Translations under genes and position numbers: made by a program | Source: Arthrobacter sp. 9V | Lineage (GTDB): Bacteria > Actinomycetota > Actinomycetes > Actinomycetales > Micrococcaceae | Direction of reading: 5' to 3' | Assembly (NCBI RefSeq): GCF_902506065.1 | Contig: NZ_LR732912.1 | Coordinates: 4,044,838 to 4,108,837, forward strand | DNA: 64,000 nt | Shown: positions 1 to 8,045 of the stretch, in pieces | How positions within the stretch are numbered: the first letter of the stretch is position 1 | Layout: every line of letters begins with the position of its first letter | The notes under the pieces: model-generated | Seen by the model: the letters and a program-made list of their open reading frames with translations, nothing else | Databases searched by the model: none | Told to the model about the DNA's origin: nothing

Positions 1-419
1 TGGTTGTGGTAGTACAGGCTGAGACCGTGTTCCTGAAGCCGTTCAGCATAGCCGTTGGCTTGCTTGGCGAATTCGATCACTGAGTCCAGCGATTTCATGG
101 CCCCGAAAGGAAGCATGCCTATCCGCAGCAGCGAGGTGTCCAGCCGCTTGGCATCGTCCACGATCTTCTCGAAGTGATCAGCCAACGTTTCCACCGCGAA
201 ACCCTTGCGGCCCTCCAAGTAAACGGAAAGCGCGGCGATGTCCATGCCCAGCTCGGTGCGGGAGCGATCCAGCTCGCCTACGTTCTCCGGAGTCATGGGG
301 ATCTGTGAAATTTCGACGGCGTTGTAACCGATCGCGCTGACCTTGCGGAGCGTTTCAAATGCTCCAATGTCAGCAAAACTGTCCTTCAGCATCATGGCTT
401 GGACGCCTATTGTGGCCAC
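1..419 (-). CDS. Sugar phosphate isomerase/epimerase, partial
   Basis: The gene runs off the left edge, so only about 139 N-terminal residues are visible. They begin with a beta-strand typical of the xylose-isomerase-like TIM barrel family (VATIGVQAMM), followed by a YNAVEI strand near residue 32 and a later LLRIGM strand. I chose the GTG at 419 because a GGAGG ribosome binding site lies a few bases upstream on the minus strand. It is the last visible gene of the ABC importer operon, 64 bp after the ATPase gene. This family isomerises or dehydrates sugars and cyclitols. A second member of the family sits at 6977-7822, which fits a carbohydrate catabolic locus. The substrate cannot be read from the sequence. 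Confidence 0.8.
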   Translation of the reverse strand, partial: MATIGVQAMMLKDSFADIGAFETLRKVSAIGYNAVEISQIPMTPENVGELDRSRTELGMDIAALSVYLEGRKGFAVETLADHFEKIVDDAKRLDTSLLRIGMLPFGAMKSLDSVIEFAKQANGYAERLQEHGLSLYYHN

Positions 420-483
420 TTTTTTCCTCCGGGGTTTGTTGGGGCCCTTCCGGACCCTGGATGTCTTATGGGATGCGGGCTGT

Positions 484-1371
484 TCAGGCCACAGCACCTT
501 GTTGTTCGATTTGGCTGTGTTGGGTGGCCAGCAAGCGGTGGCGGTCTGCCCGGCGCTGTTCCTGCCTGTCAGGATCCGGCACGGGCGAGGCCAGCAAGAG
601 GCGCTGCGTGTAGGGGTGTTCGGGATCGCGGGTGACCACCTCAGCGGGGCCTTGCTCCACAATTTCGCCGTGGTACATGACGGCCACCCGGTGGCTGATG
701 TGCCTTACGACGTCGAGGTCGTGGGAAACGAACAAGTACGAAACGCCGGTGTCCTTCTGGATCTGCAGGAACAGGTCCAGCACACGGGCCTGCGTGGAGA
801 GGTCCAAGGCGCTCACCGGCTCATCGCAAACAATCAGCTTCGGGGACAGGGCAAGAGCCCGTGCAATCGCAACGCGTTGACGCTGTCCGCCGCTGAACTC
901 CCGCGGCAGCCGGTGGATGGCATCCGTTGGCAGGCCCACCTGGTCCAGCAGTTCCTTGACGCGCTTCTTGGCCGCGACAGCTTCCATGCCTTGCACGCCC
1001 AGCGGTTCGGCAAGGATGTCGCCGATTTCCAGCGACGGGTTCAGCGAGGTGTACGGGTCCTGGAACACCACTTGCAAGTCACGGCTCAGCGTCCGGCGTT
1101 CCTTGCGCGAAGCATTGCTGATGTCATTACCTTCAAAAATCACCTTTCCGGCGGTGACCGGGGCGAGGCCCAGGACGGCGCGGCCGAGGGTGGTCTTGCC
1201 GGAACCGGACTCCCCCACCAAACCCAAGGTCTCCCCTTGGCCGATGGTGATGTTGATGTCCGTCAGCGCCCGGAAAGGCTTGGCCCGGAACCGCTTGCTG
1301 GGGTACTCCACCACCAGGTTCTGCACTGCGAGGAGCGGGGACTTCTGCGATGAGTCAAGAGAGGCACTCAT
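484..1371 (-). CDS. ABC transporter ATP-binding protein (OppF/DppF type)
   Basis: This 295-residue cytoplasmic ATPase energises the importer encoded upstream. Visible motifs are Walker A GESGSGKTT (residues 53-61), a Q-loop FQDPY (about 104-108), the ABC signature FSGGQRQR (159-166) and Walker B LIVCDEP (179-185). The C-terminus keeps the AEVVTRDPEHPYTQRLL stretch typical of the oligopeptide/dipeptide subfamily. The longest reading frame extends 66 residues further upstream, but the ATG at 1371 overlaps the upstream TGA as ATGA. This gives translational coupling and the correct N-terminal length for the family. It pairs with the ATPase domain fused to the second permease to make a heterodimeric motor. 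Confidence 0.93.
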   Translation of the reverse strand: MSASLDSSQKSPLLAVQNLVVEYPSKRFRAKPFRALTDINITIGQGETLGLVGESGSGKTTLGRAVLGLAPVTAGKVIFEGNDISNASRKERRTLSRDLQVVFQDPYTSLNPSLEIGDILAEPLGVQGMEAVAAKKRVKELLDQVGLPTDAIHRLPREFSGGQRQRVAIARALALSPKLIVCDEPVSALDLSTQARVLDLFLQIQKDTGVSYLFVSHDLDVVRHISHRVAVMYHGEIVEQGPAEVVTRDPEHPYTQRLLLASPVPDPDRQEQRRADRHRLLATQHSQIEQQGAVA

Positions 1372-3272
1372 GCGACAGGCTCCTTCTGTGCTGATCCGGA
1401 CTGTGCTGCTGATCCAGGCTGCGACACAAGCATGGTCATGGGGGTCTTTCCTTCGAGCATGGACCCCAGCAGGGTCTGCGTGTAGGGCTCTTTGGGATTG
1501 CGCAGGATCTCGCGGACCGTTCCTTCTTCCACCAGCCTGCCGTTCTGCATGACCGCCACGCGGTCGCACAGGTCAGCTACGACGCCGAAGTTGTGGGTCA
1601 CCAGGATCACGCCGATGTTCAGGCGCTGCTGCAGTTCGCGGAGCAGGTCCAGCACGTCGGCCTGAACAGTGACGTCCAGCGCGGTGGTGGGTTCGTCAGC
1701 GATCACCAGGTCCGGTTCACAGCTGATGGCACCGGCGATCAGCACACGCTGGGCCATGCCGCCGGAGACTTCATGCGGGTAGGCGTTGAAGGTGCGTTCC
1801 GGGTTGGCAATTCCGACGTCGGTGAGCAGCTTGAGTGCACGCTGGCGGGCTTCGGCTTTGGTGATTCCCAGGACACGGACCATGGGGGTGACCAGTTGGT
1901 AGCCGATGGTGAAGGCGGGGTCCAGGTTGCTCATGGGTTCCTGCGGAATGTAGGAGATCCGCTTGCCGCGCAGTTTGGACAGCCGCTCCTGGTTGACGCG
2001 GTCCTCGCCCGGGGCAACGGTGTAGTTGCCGTCGAACTGGATGGAACCGCCCACAATCCGTGCGTTGTCCGGTAGCAGGCCCAGGATGGAGAAGGCGGTT
2101 TGGGACTTGCCCGAACCCGATTCGCCAACGATTCCCAGGATTTCGCCACGGTCCACGTGGAACGAAACATCGTCCACTACCTTCTTGATGGAACCGTCGG
2201 CCTGCGGATATCCGACGCCGAGGTTGGTCACCTTCACCAGGTGGTGTTCGGTTCCGACGTCGACGGCGGCCACGGACTTCCGTGACTGTCGCGCCTTGGC
2301 GGGGTCCGGCGTCGTGCTTGATCCAGCGGAAACGACAGCACGCTTCCTGCGGTGCTTGATCTTTTCGCCGTCTTCCAAGGCATCGCGGATGGCGTTGCCC
2401 AGCAGGACCAGCCCGCCGATGGTCAGTGCCATGGCCAGTGCCGGCCAGAGCAGCAGCATGGGAGTGAGGTAGACGTTCTTGAAGCCTTCGGAGAGCATGA
2501 CGCCCCATGTGGCTTTGGTGGGATCGCCCAGGCCCAGGAACTCGAGTCCGGACTGGATGGCAATGGCAACACCGGCAATGGCCGCGGTTTGGATGATGAT
2601 GGGTGCGCGGACCACGGAGAAGATATGGCGGGCGATGATGCTCAGGTCAGACAAACCGGAGACCCGGGCGGCGTCCACGTAGAGCTCGTTCCGGACCGAC
2701 TGCACCGCGGTGCGGGTGAGCCGGAAGTAGGAAGGACTGATCAGCACACCGAAGGCGATCATGGAGATCCATACCGACGGGCCGAACGCTGCGCGGATGG
2801 TGAGGAGAACGATCAGGCCGGGCAGGCTCATGAGGATGCTGACTACCCAGTTGGAGACGGCTTCGAATTTGCCGGCGTAGTAGCCTGCGATCAGGCCGGC
2901 CGGGAGACCAATGGCGATCGCCACACCGGCACACAGCAGCGCGGACAACAACGTCAGCTGCGCGCCGAAGAGCAACCGACTCCAGGTATCGCGCCCTGCA
3001 CTGTCCGTGCCCATGATATTCACTGAATCCGGGGCAGCCAGGGTCTTGGAAATGTTGGCGAAGTTCTCTTCAAAAGGCGCGATCACCGGCGCCAGGATGG
3101 CCAGCGCCGCGATGGTTAGCAGGATCACCAGTGAGGCGATGCCCATGGGGTTCTTCAGGAGCCGGCGCATCACGGTGGAACGGACCACCGTGCCGCTCTG
3201 ACCTGATCCCGGCTTCGCCGCAAGGTCAGTAACTGCAGCAGTTGCTGCTGTTGAATTTATGGAGTCGCTCAT
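1368..3272 (-). CDS. Fused ABC permease (DppC-like) and ATPase (DppD-like)
   Basis: This 634-residue protein joins two subunits that are usually separate. Residues about 40-300 are a DppC-type permease with several membrane helices and the EFLGLGDPTKATWG segment near its C-terminal end. After a basic linker (HRRKRA), residues about 345-610 are an ABC ATPase with Walker A GESGSGKSQT, signature VSGGMAQR, Walker B LVIADEPTTALD and a C-terminal PYTQTLL motif. The ATG at 3272 overlaps the stop of the upstream permease gene. With 3269-4210 it forms the membrane channel, and with 484-1371 the ATPase pair. Such fusions are annotated in other actinobacteria, and the reading frame is continuous here. 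Confidence 0.93.
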   Translation of the reverse strand: MSDSINSTAATAAVTDLAAKPGSGQSGTVVRSTVMRRLLKNPMGIASLVILLTIAALAILAPVIAPFEENFANISKTLAAPDSVNIMGTDSAGRDTWSRLLFGAQLTLLSALLCAGVAIAIGLPAGLIAGYYAGKFEAVSNWVVSILMSLPGLIVLLTIRAAFGPSVWISMIAFGVLISPSYFRLTRTAVQSVRNELYVDAARVSGLSDLSIIARHIFSVVRAPIIIQTAAIAGVAIAIQSGLEFLGLGDPTKATWGVMLSEGFKNVYLTPMLLLWPALAMALTIGGLVLLGNAIRDALEDGEKIKHRRKRAVVSAGSSTTPDPAKARQSRKSVAAVDVGTEHHLVKVTNLGVGYPQADGSIKKVVDDVSFHVDRGEILGIVGESGSGKSQTAFSILGLLPDNARIVGGSIQFDGNYTVAPGEDRVNQERLSKLRGKRISYIPQEPMSNLDPAFTIGYQLVTPMVRVLGITKAEARQRALKLLTDVGIANPERTFNAYPHEVSGGMAQRVLIAGAISCEPDLVIADEPTTALDVTVQADVLDLLRELQQRLNIGVILVTHNFGVVADLCDRVAVMQNGRLVEEGTVREILRNPKEPYTQTLLGSMLEGKTPMTMLVSQPGSAAQSGSAQKEPVA

Positions 3273-4210
3273 GAGACACGTACTTTCGGGTTGAGCCAAC
3301 CATTGAGGATGTCCACCAGGAGGTTCACGACGATGACCACCACCACGGTGTACATCACCACTCCCATGACCACAGGAAGATCGGTTTGGGTGGTAGCGGC
3401 AACAGCCAGCGGGCCCATTCCGGGGAGGGCGAAAATCTGCTCGATAATCACCACGCCACCCAGCATGCCGATCAGTTGCAGGCTCAAGACCGTCAGCCCT
3501 GCGGGTGCGGCGCTGCGCAGAACGTGCTTGAAGAGGATTTCGCGCTCTCCAATGCCACGGCTGCGCAGCGTCCGGACGTAGTCGCGTTCAAGCTGCTTGA
3601 TCACGGCGGAGCGGATCTGCTGGGCACCGCCGGTCACACCGTTGATCAGCAAGGCGATCACGGGAAGGGTCATGGAGTAGACCCAGGCCTCCGGACCCGC
3701 CTCCGGGGAGATGGTGCTGGTGGCGGGGAAGAAACCCAGCTGGATGGCCAGGATGGTTACCAGGAACACGCCGATCACATACCCGGGGATGGAGTCCCCT
3801 ACGATCGCGCCGATCTGGACCACCCTGTCCACCCAGCCGCGCTTCACGGCTGCGGCAACACCGATCAGTGCTGCGCAGATGGCGATCAGGATCATTGCGG
3901 TGAAAACCATGGTCATGGTTACCGGGATGCGGGTAGCCAGGGAATTGGCCACCGGCTCCGAGGTAAACCAGGAGGCTCCAAGGTTGCCAGTCAGGGCATC
4001 GCCCAACCAGGCAAAGTAACGGACAAAGAGTGGCTGGTCGAGTCCCAGTTCCTGTTCCTTCAAGGCAACCTGTTCAGGTGTTGCCTGATCCCCCAGGATG
4101 TTCTGGGCGATGCTTCCGCTGGAGGTGTACAGCAGGGTGAAGGTGAGGACCGAGACTACGAACAACACCACCAGACCACTGCCCAGTCTTTTCGCAATGA
4201 ACTTGATCAT
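3269..4210 (-). CDS. ABC transporter permease (DppB/OppB type)
   Basis: This 313-residue integral membrane protein is one half of the importer channel. The N-terminus MIKFIAKRLGSGLVVLFVVSV and the conserved extracytoplasmic loop ending LGLDQPLFVRYFAWL are hallmarks of the DppB/OppB family. The C-terminal half carries the ATPase-coupling loop (YVRTLRSRGIGEREILFKHVLR). About six transmembrane helices are predicted by eye. It lies 6 bp after the binding-protein gene and overlaps the next gene by 4 bp, so the operon is tightly coupled. The family imports peptides, nickel or oligosaccharides. The neighbouring dehydrogenase and epimerase genes favour a sugar or glycoside here. Confidence 0.93.
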   Translation of the reverse strand: MIKFIAKRLGSGLVVLFVVSVLTFTLLYTSSGSIAQNILGDQATPEQVALKEQELGLDQPLFVRYFAWLGDALTGNLGASWFTSEPVANSLATRIPVTMTMVFTAMILIAICAALIGVAAAVKRGWVDRVVQIGAIVGDSIPGYVIGVFLVTILAIQLGFFPATSTISPEAGPEAWVYSMTLPVIALLINGVTGGAQQIRSAVIKQLERDYVRTLRSRGIGEREILFKHVLRSAAPAGLTVLSLQLIGMLGGVVIIEQIFALPGMGPLAVAATTQTDLPVVMGVVMYTVVVVIVVNLLVDILNGWLNPKVRVS

Positions 4211-4216
4211 GGGTTC

Positions 4217-5755
4217 CTACTTGGCGGGCGAGTAGTTGTAGATGGACGGAACGGCCTGCTGTGCCTGCGGCGTGACGTTCACTTTGTCGTTGTGGTAGTA
4301 CATCTGGTTCACACGGAACAGCGGGGCGAACCAGGCTTGTTTAACCACGTATTTGTTCACTTCCTGGGCCAGCTTGCCGGCATCCGCACCACCGGTGCGC
4401 ACGGCCGCGATCTTGGCCTCCAGCTCAGGGCTGGTGGTCTTGAACGGGTTGTAGAGGGCCTTGGTGGAGACGATCTGGTCAATCGCTACCGTGGGCTCTC
4501 CCTGGAAGAGGTTGAAGAAGAGGGCCGGGTACTTCTGGGCGGCAACATCGGAGGTGAAGGTGTTGGTGATTGCCGCACCCGGGTTCAGGGTGATGCCAAC
4601 GTCTGCGAGCTGCTGCTTCATGACCGAGATCAGGGTTTCAGCACCGGGAAGGGTGGGAACGTCAATGCTGACCTTGCCCTCGAAGCCGGATTCCTTCAGG
4701 AGCTCCTTGGCCTTGGCGGGATCGTAGCTGTAGTAGTTCTCCAACTCCTCGGTCCAGGCTCCACTGTCCTTGCCGAACGGCTGTGACGTGGGAGTGCCCT
4801 GGCCCAACATGACCTGATCCAGGATGGTCTTCCGGTCAAATGCGTGGTTGATGGCCTGGCGGACCTTGACGTTGGCCAAGGCCGGGTTCTTGGTGCCGTC
4901 ACGGTCCAGCAGGAGCAGCCCGGACCAGTCAACCTGGTTGGTTTCGAGCTTCATCTTGGCGCCCTCGGCCTGCTTGCCGTTCTTGGGGTCCAGCAGCGTG
5001 GCGTCAATCTGGCCGGATACCAGCGCGTTGGTGCGGGCTGTGGGATCCAGGAGGACCTTGAGGGTGAGCTTCTTGTACTTCTGGAGGTCCTTGTTCCAGT
5101 ACCCCTCACGTGCGGTGAAGACCGTCTGGGAGTCCTTCACCGATGCTGCCTTGTCCATCACGTACGGGCCCGAACCCACCGGAACTGTCTTGATGGCGTC
5201 AGTGCCCAAAGCGGCGGGGCTGCCCATGAGGCCGGCGGCTTGGCTGAGGAAGAATTCCAAGGCCGGCTCGGGAGCACTGAGGTTGATGTCGATCGTGTCC
5301 GCGTCCACCACGGCGACGTCGGAGACTGAACTCAACTGGGCCATCTGCGGGCCGTTGGCCTTCTTGAAGTGGTCCATGTTCGCTTTGGCTGCAGCGGCGT
5401 CGAACTTGGCTCCGTCGCTGAAGGTGACGTCCGTGCGGAGGTCAACAGTGAGCTTGGTGTTGGTGTCGTTGTACTTCCACGCAGTTGCCAGCATGGGGCT
5501 GAGCTTGCCGTCCGGTTCGCGGAGGATCAGGGAATCATAAGCTGCCTGGTACGGCTGGAGTGCGTGGCCTACGTGGGCCTGGGCCGGATCCCAGGAAGTG
5601 AGGTCCCTAAGGGTGCCCAGCGTCAGTGCGGTAACGGTCTTGGTGCCGCCAGTGGAACCAGCTCCGGCACCGGCATTCCCGCCGCCGCATGCCGTAAGCG
5701 CCAGGGAGGCACTGAGTACGATGGCGGCTGCTGCCGCCTTGGGACCTAACTTCAT
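4217..5755 (-). CDS. ABC transporter substrate-binding lipoprotein, family 5
   Basis: This 512-residue extracellular binding protein captures the substrate and delivers it to the permease pair. Residues 1-22 form a lipoprotein signal and Cys23 is the lipidation site (LTACGGG). The mature protein follows the SBP family 5 pattern, including LTSWDPAQAH near the N-terminus, FSDGAKFDAAAAKANMDHFK (about 112-131), a GSGPYVM loop and VRQAINHAFDRKTI. It is the first gene of the operon reading left. A palindromic operator at 5863-5880 lies about 110 bp upstream. Family 5 proteins bind peptides, nickel-chelates or oligosaccharides. Gene context suggests a carbohydrate ligand, but the binding specificity cannot be deduced. 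Confidence 0.93.
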   Translation of the reverse strand: MKLGPKAAAAAIVLSASLALTACGGGNAGAGAGSTGGTKTVTALTLGTLRDLTSWDPAQAHVGHALQPYQAAYDSLILREPDGKLSPMLATAWKYNDTNTKLTVDLRTDVTFSDGAKFDAAAAKANMDHFKKANGPQMAQLSSVSDVAVVDADTIDINLSAPEPALEFFLSQAAGLMGSPAALGTDAIKTVPVGSGPYVMDKAASVKDSQTVFTAREGYWNKDLQKYKKLTLKVLLDPTARTNALVSGQIDATLLDPKNGKQAEGAKMKLETNQVDWSGLLLLDRDGTKNPALANVKVRQAINHAFDRKTILDQVMLGQGTPTSQPFGKDSGAWTEELENYYSYDPAKAKELLKESGFEGKVSIDVPTLPGAETLISVMKQQLADVGITLNPGAAITNTFTSDVAAQKYPALFFNLFQGEPTVAIDQIVSTKALYNPFKTTSPELEAKIAAVRTGGADAGKLAQEVNKYVVKQAWFAPLFRVNQMYYHNDKVNVTPQAQQAVPSIYNYSPAK

Positions 5756-5840
5756 TGTTGGCTCCTACTGAGTCATAGCCTGATGCGAGTCAGAGCTTGA
5801 GCATGTGGCCTGGGCCACACTTTCCTTGGGTGTGAGATTT

Positions 5841-5880
5841 ACAGTACGGACTTTGAGCGGCCTTGGCAACCGATTGTCAA
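5841..5880 (-). promoter_or_regulatory. LacI-type operator overlapping the importer promoter
   Basis: TTGGCAACCGATTGTCAA at 5863-5880 fits the imperfect palindrome TTGRCAAYCGRTTGYCAA with the central CG typical of LacI-family operators. The same element occurs at 7918-7935 beside the LacI gene. On the minus strand a possible -35 TTGCCA (5868-5863) lies inside the operator and is followed after 16 bp by a possible -10 TACTGT (5846-5841). Bound repressor would therefore cover the -35 region. The promoter elements are inference; the repeated palindrome is directly visible. Confidence 0.7.
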
Positions 5881-5896
5881 AAGTTTCTTAGATTGT

Positions 5897-5909
5897 TGCC
5901 AAGATGGCA
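5897..5909. promoter_or_regulatory. Second shared palindrome, copy 1
   Basis: TGCCAAGATGGCA is a 5-bp inverted repeat with a 3-bp spacer, located 16 bp upstream of the LacI-type operator. Its reverse complement recurs at 7900-7912 with a single mismatch at one end. It may be an auxiliary operator or a site for another regulator. Confidence 0.45.
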
Positions 5910-5923
5910 TGGGAGGGCGGTTC

Positions 5924-6931
5924 TCACCCCACGCGCTCAGCTATTTCCGGGTAGCTCTGCGCGTAGATTTCCTTGATGATCCTCAGGGATTTGCCGGCTT
6001 CGGCGGGGTTGATCCAGAACGGCCCGGCATCCTGCAGCTTGTTGTAGAAATCCGCGATCAGGAGCTCGTGGGACACGCCCCAATAGGACCTGCCACCACT
6101 TTCAGCCACCCTCTCCGGGATGACCTCAACCCGGCCATCGGCGTAGCTCACCGTGAGGTCACCGCGCAGGCTGAGTGTCGCCTTCTCCGTGACAATGTCC
6201 AGTGTCACCGGCGCATTCACCGCGTTGGCCAGAGTTGCGTAGAAGACGCTCCGCGCGCCGTTCACGTGCTCGGCAACGAATTCCGCGGTGTCCTCCACCT
6301 CGATCACGCCGCCCAGGGAACGGGTGGAGGCATGGCCTTCCACTTTGGCAACATCGCCCACCAGCCACTGCAGCAGATCCACGGTGTGAATGGCCTGGTT
6401 CATCATCAGGCCACCTCCACCCTCCGCCCAGGTGCCGCGCCATGGGCGGCTGCGGTAGTAACTGCCATCCCGGTGCCACATGACGGTTGCCGAGGCGCCC
6501 AGCACCTGACCCAGCGTGCCGCCGTCGAGCAGTTCATGCATGACTTGGGACGTCGCGTTGTAACGGTTCTGGAAGCAGACGGCGATTTTCGCATCGCTTC
6601 GCTCCGCAATTTCAATCAGCCGCCGCCCCTCGGCCAAAGTGTGGGCCAAAGGCTTCTCGACGATCACATTCGCGCCCCGCTCCAGGCAGTCAGCCGCCAC
6701 CGAGGCATGGAGGTGGTGCGGCGTACAAACATGCACGACGTCGGGACGCACCTTCTGGAGCATCTCCAAGTAATCCGCGTAGCCGGGGACGCCGTGCGCG
6801 GCTTCCGCCGCTGCCAACCGTTCCGGATCGGTATCGCAGACAGCCACCAGTTCGGCATTGTCCATGGTGGCCAGGGCCGCGAAGTGGATGGTCGAGATGT
6901 CGCCGCAACCAATGACTGCTGCTGTAGGCAT
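5924..6931 (-). CDS. Gfo/Idh/MocA family oxidoreductase
   Basis: This 335-residue NAD(P)-dependent dehydrogenase probably oxidises a sugar, cyclitol or glycoside inside the cell. The N-terminus AAVIGCGDIS is the dinucleotide-binding motif. VDVVHVCTPHHLHA (starting near residue 64) and VIVEKPLAHTL, which contains the catalytic-type EKP lysine, are typical of the family. WAEGGGGLMMNQAIHTVDLLQWL in the C-terminal domain is the conserved GG...D..H substrate-side segment. The ATG at 6931 has GGAG upstream. It is transcribed with the epimerase gene starting at 7822 (45 bp spacing) away from the LacI gene. The substrate is not identifiable from the sequence. Confidence 0.9.
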   Translation of the reverse strand: MPTAAVIGCGDISTIHFAALATMDNAELVAVCDTDPERLAAAEAAHGVPGYADYLEMLQKVRPDVVHVCTPHHLHASVAADCLERGANVIVEKPLAHTLAEGRRLIEIAERSDAKIAVCFQNRYNATSQVMHELLDGGTLGQVLGASATVMWHRDGSYYRSRPWRGTWAEGGGGLMMNQAIHTVDLLQWLVGDVAKVEGHASTRSLGGVIEVEDTAEFVAEHVNGARSVFYATLANAVNAPVTLDIVTEKATLSLRGDLTVSYADGRVEVIPERVAESGGRSYWGVSHELLIADFYNKLQDAGPFWINPAEAGKSLRIIKEIYAQSYPEIAERVG

Positions 6932-6976
6932 ACCTGCTCCTTTGAAGGTTGATGCTGAGTGGTTTGAGTGCGGCAG

Positions 6977-7822
6977 CTAGGCCAGCGTGACGCCGCTCTT
7001 GGCAGCGAGGCCGGCAAAGGCGCGGGCTGCAACGCCAAAAGCGACGGGACCGGAGTACCCGCCAAGTTCGTGGGCACTGGCCAGGTGCGGCTCCAATGAA
7101 GCGAAGCCGCTGTAACCGTCTGCGGCCAGGGCGCTGATGGTGGCCTCCAGCTCGCCGTCGCCCTCTCCGGAGGGAACCACTTCCCCGGTGGTGGCCATTG
7201 CATCCTTAACCTGCAGGTACTCAAGGTATGGACGCAGCATGGCGTATCCCTCGGTGTAGGGCTTGACGCCCACCTGGACGAAGTTGGCGTTGTCCCACGC
7301 CACCCGGAGCGCCGGCGAGTTCACCGTTTCCATGATGTCCAGGACGCGTTCCGGAGTATCTCCGTAGATGCCCTTCTCGTTTTCATGCAGTAGGACAATG
7401 CCATGCGCCGCGGCTTCTGCCGCGAGTGCGGACATGCGCTCCATCACCGCTTCCCGGATTTGTTCCTGCTCCTGGTCCTCGCCGCGGTAGAAGGAGAAGA
7501 TACGGACGTACTTGGTGTCCAGGGTTTTGGCAACGGAGATGATCTGCCGGAGACGGGCCACTTCATGTTCTACGGGGAGGCTGACGTCCACCTTGCCAAT
7601 GGGGCTGGCGACAGCTGAAACTTTCAGACCCTTTTCGTCCAGGATTCCCTTGAGCCGCTCTACAGCTTCCGGCTCAAGCTCTGAAACGTTGGTCCCCCAC
7701 GCGCTGCGGACTTCGATGTGGCTTGCGCCCAAAGCCAAGAGGACGGCGGCCTGGATGGCGGGATCGGGGTCTACTTCGTCGCCGAAACCGGACAGGCTCC
7801 ACACAGCATTGGGGTGAGTCAC
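6977..7822 (-). CDS. Sugar phosphate isomerase/epimerase (TIM barrel)
   Basis: This 281-residue protein has the xylose-isomerase-like TIM-barrel pattern. It contains SHIEVRSAWG near residue 35, an FSFYRG strand, the LLHENEKGIYGDTPE metal-ligand glutamate region, RVAWDNANFVQVG with the conserved aspartate and asparagine, and a C-terminal SLEPHLA glutamate. Its first codon is 96 bp from the nearest operator base at 7918, and it is divergent from the LacI regulator gene. It probably works with the dehydrogenase just downstream in the same catabolic pathway. The partial gene at 1-419 is a second family member. Its reaction (epimerisation, isomerisation or dehydration) cannot be assigned. Confidence 0.88.
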   Translation of the reverse strand: MTHPNAVWSLSGFGDEVDPDPAIQAAVLLALGASHIEVRSAWGTNVSELEPEAVERLKGILDEKGLKVSAVASPIGKVDVSLPVEHEVARLRQIISVAKTLDTKYVRIFSFYRGEDQEQEQIREAVMERMSALAAEAAAHGIVLLHENEKGIYGDTPERVLDIMETVNSPALRVAWDNANFVQVGVKPYTEGYAMLRPYLEYLQVKDAMATTGEVVPSGEGDGELEATISALAADGYSGFASLEPHLASAHELGGYSGPVAFGVAARAFAGLAAKSGVTLA

Positions 7823-7899
7823 GAAATCTCCTTGGTAGTCCTGTTGCGTTCCGGGGGCGCGGTGACGCAGTTCACAGGCGGGTCTTGTCCCTCGAGTTT

Positions 7900-7912
7900 A
7901 GCCATCTTGGCA
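7900..7912. promoter_or_regulatory. Second shared palindrome, copy 2
   Basis: AGCCATCTTGGCA is the reverse complement of the 5897-5909 element except for its first base. Here it lies 5 bp from the LacI-type operator, on the side facing the epimerase gene. Confidence 0.4.
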
Positions 7913-7917
7913 CGCCA

Positions 7918-7935
7918 TTGACAACCGATTGCCAT
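7918..7935. promoter_or_regulatory. LacI-type operator between epimerase and regulator genes
   Basis: TTGACAACCGATTGCCAT fits the palindrome TTGRCAAYCGRTTGYCAA except at the last base, and matches the operator at 5863-5880 in 15 of 18 positions. It lies in the divergent intergenic region, so it could control both the regulator gene and the epimerase-dehydrogenase pair. No clear -10/-35 pair could be assigned on either strand. Confidence 0.7.
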
Positions 7936-8045
7936 TCGCTGCCATGCTGTGGCATTCTTGTTCAACGGTGTGGCAGCAGTCACAGCCGGATGTATTCGTC
8001 GTTCCGGGAGGAACGCCCATGTTTGCTGTTCAGAGAGGAACGCCC

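Noticed and set aside
343..1353. 336-residue open frame on the plus strand
   Set aside because: It lies antisense to the ABC ATPase gene, whose Walker and signature motifs are intact; composition is that of a high-GC shadow frame.
3386..4786. 466-residue plus-strand frame
   Set aside because: It is antisense to the permease and binding-protein genes and rich in Gly, His, Gln and Asp as expected for a shadow; no ribosome binding site or domain.
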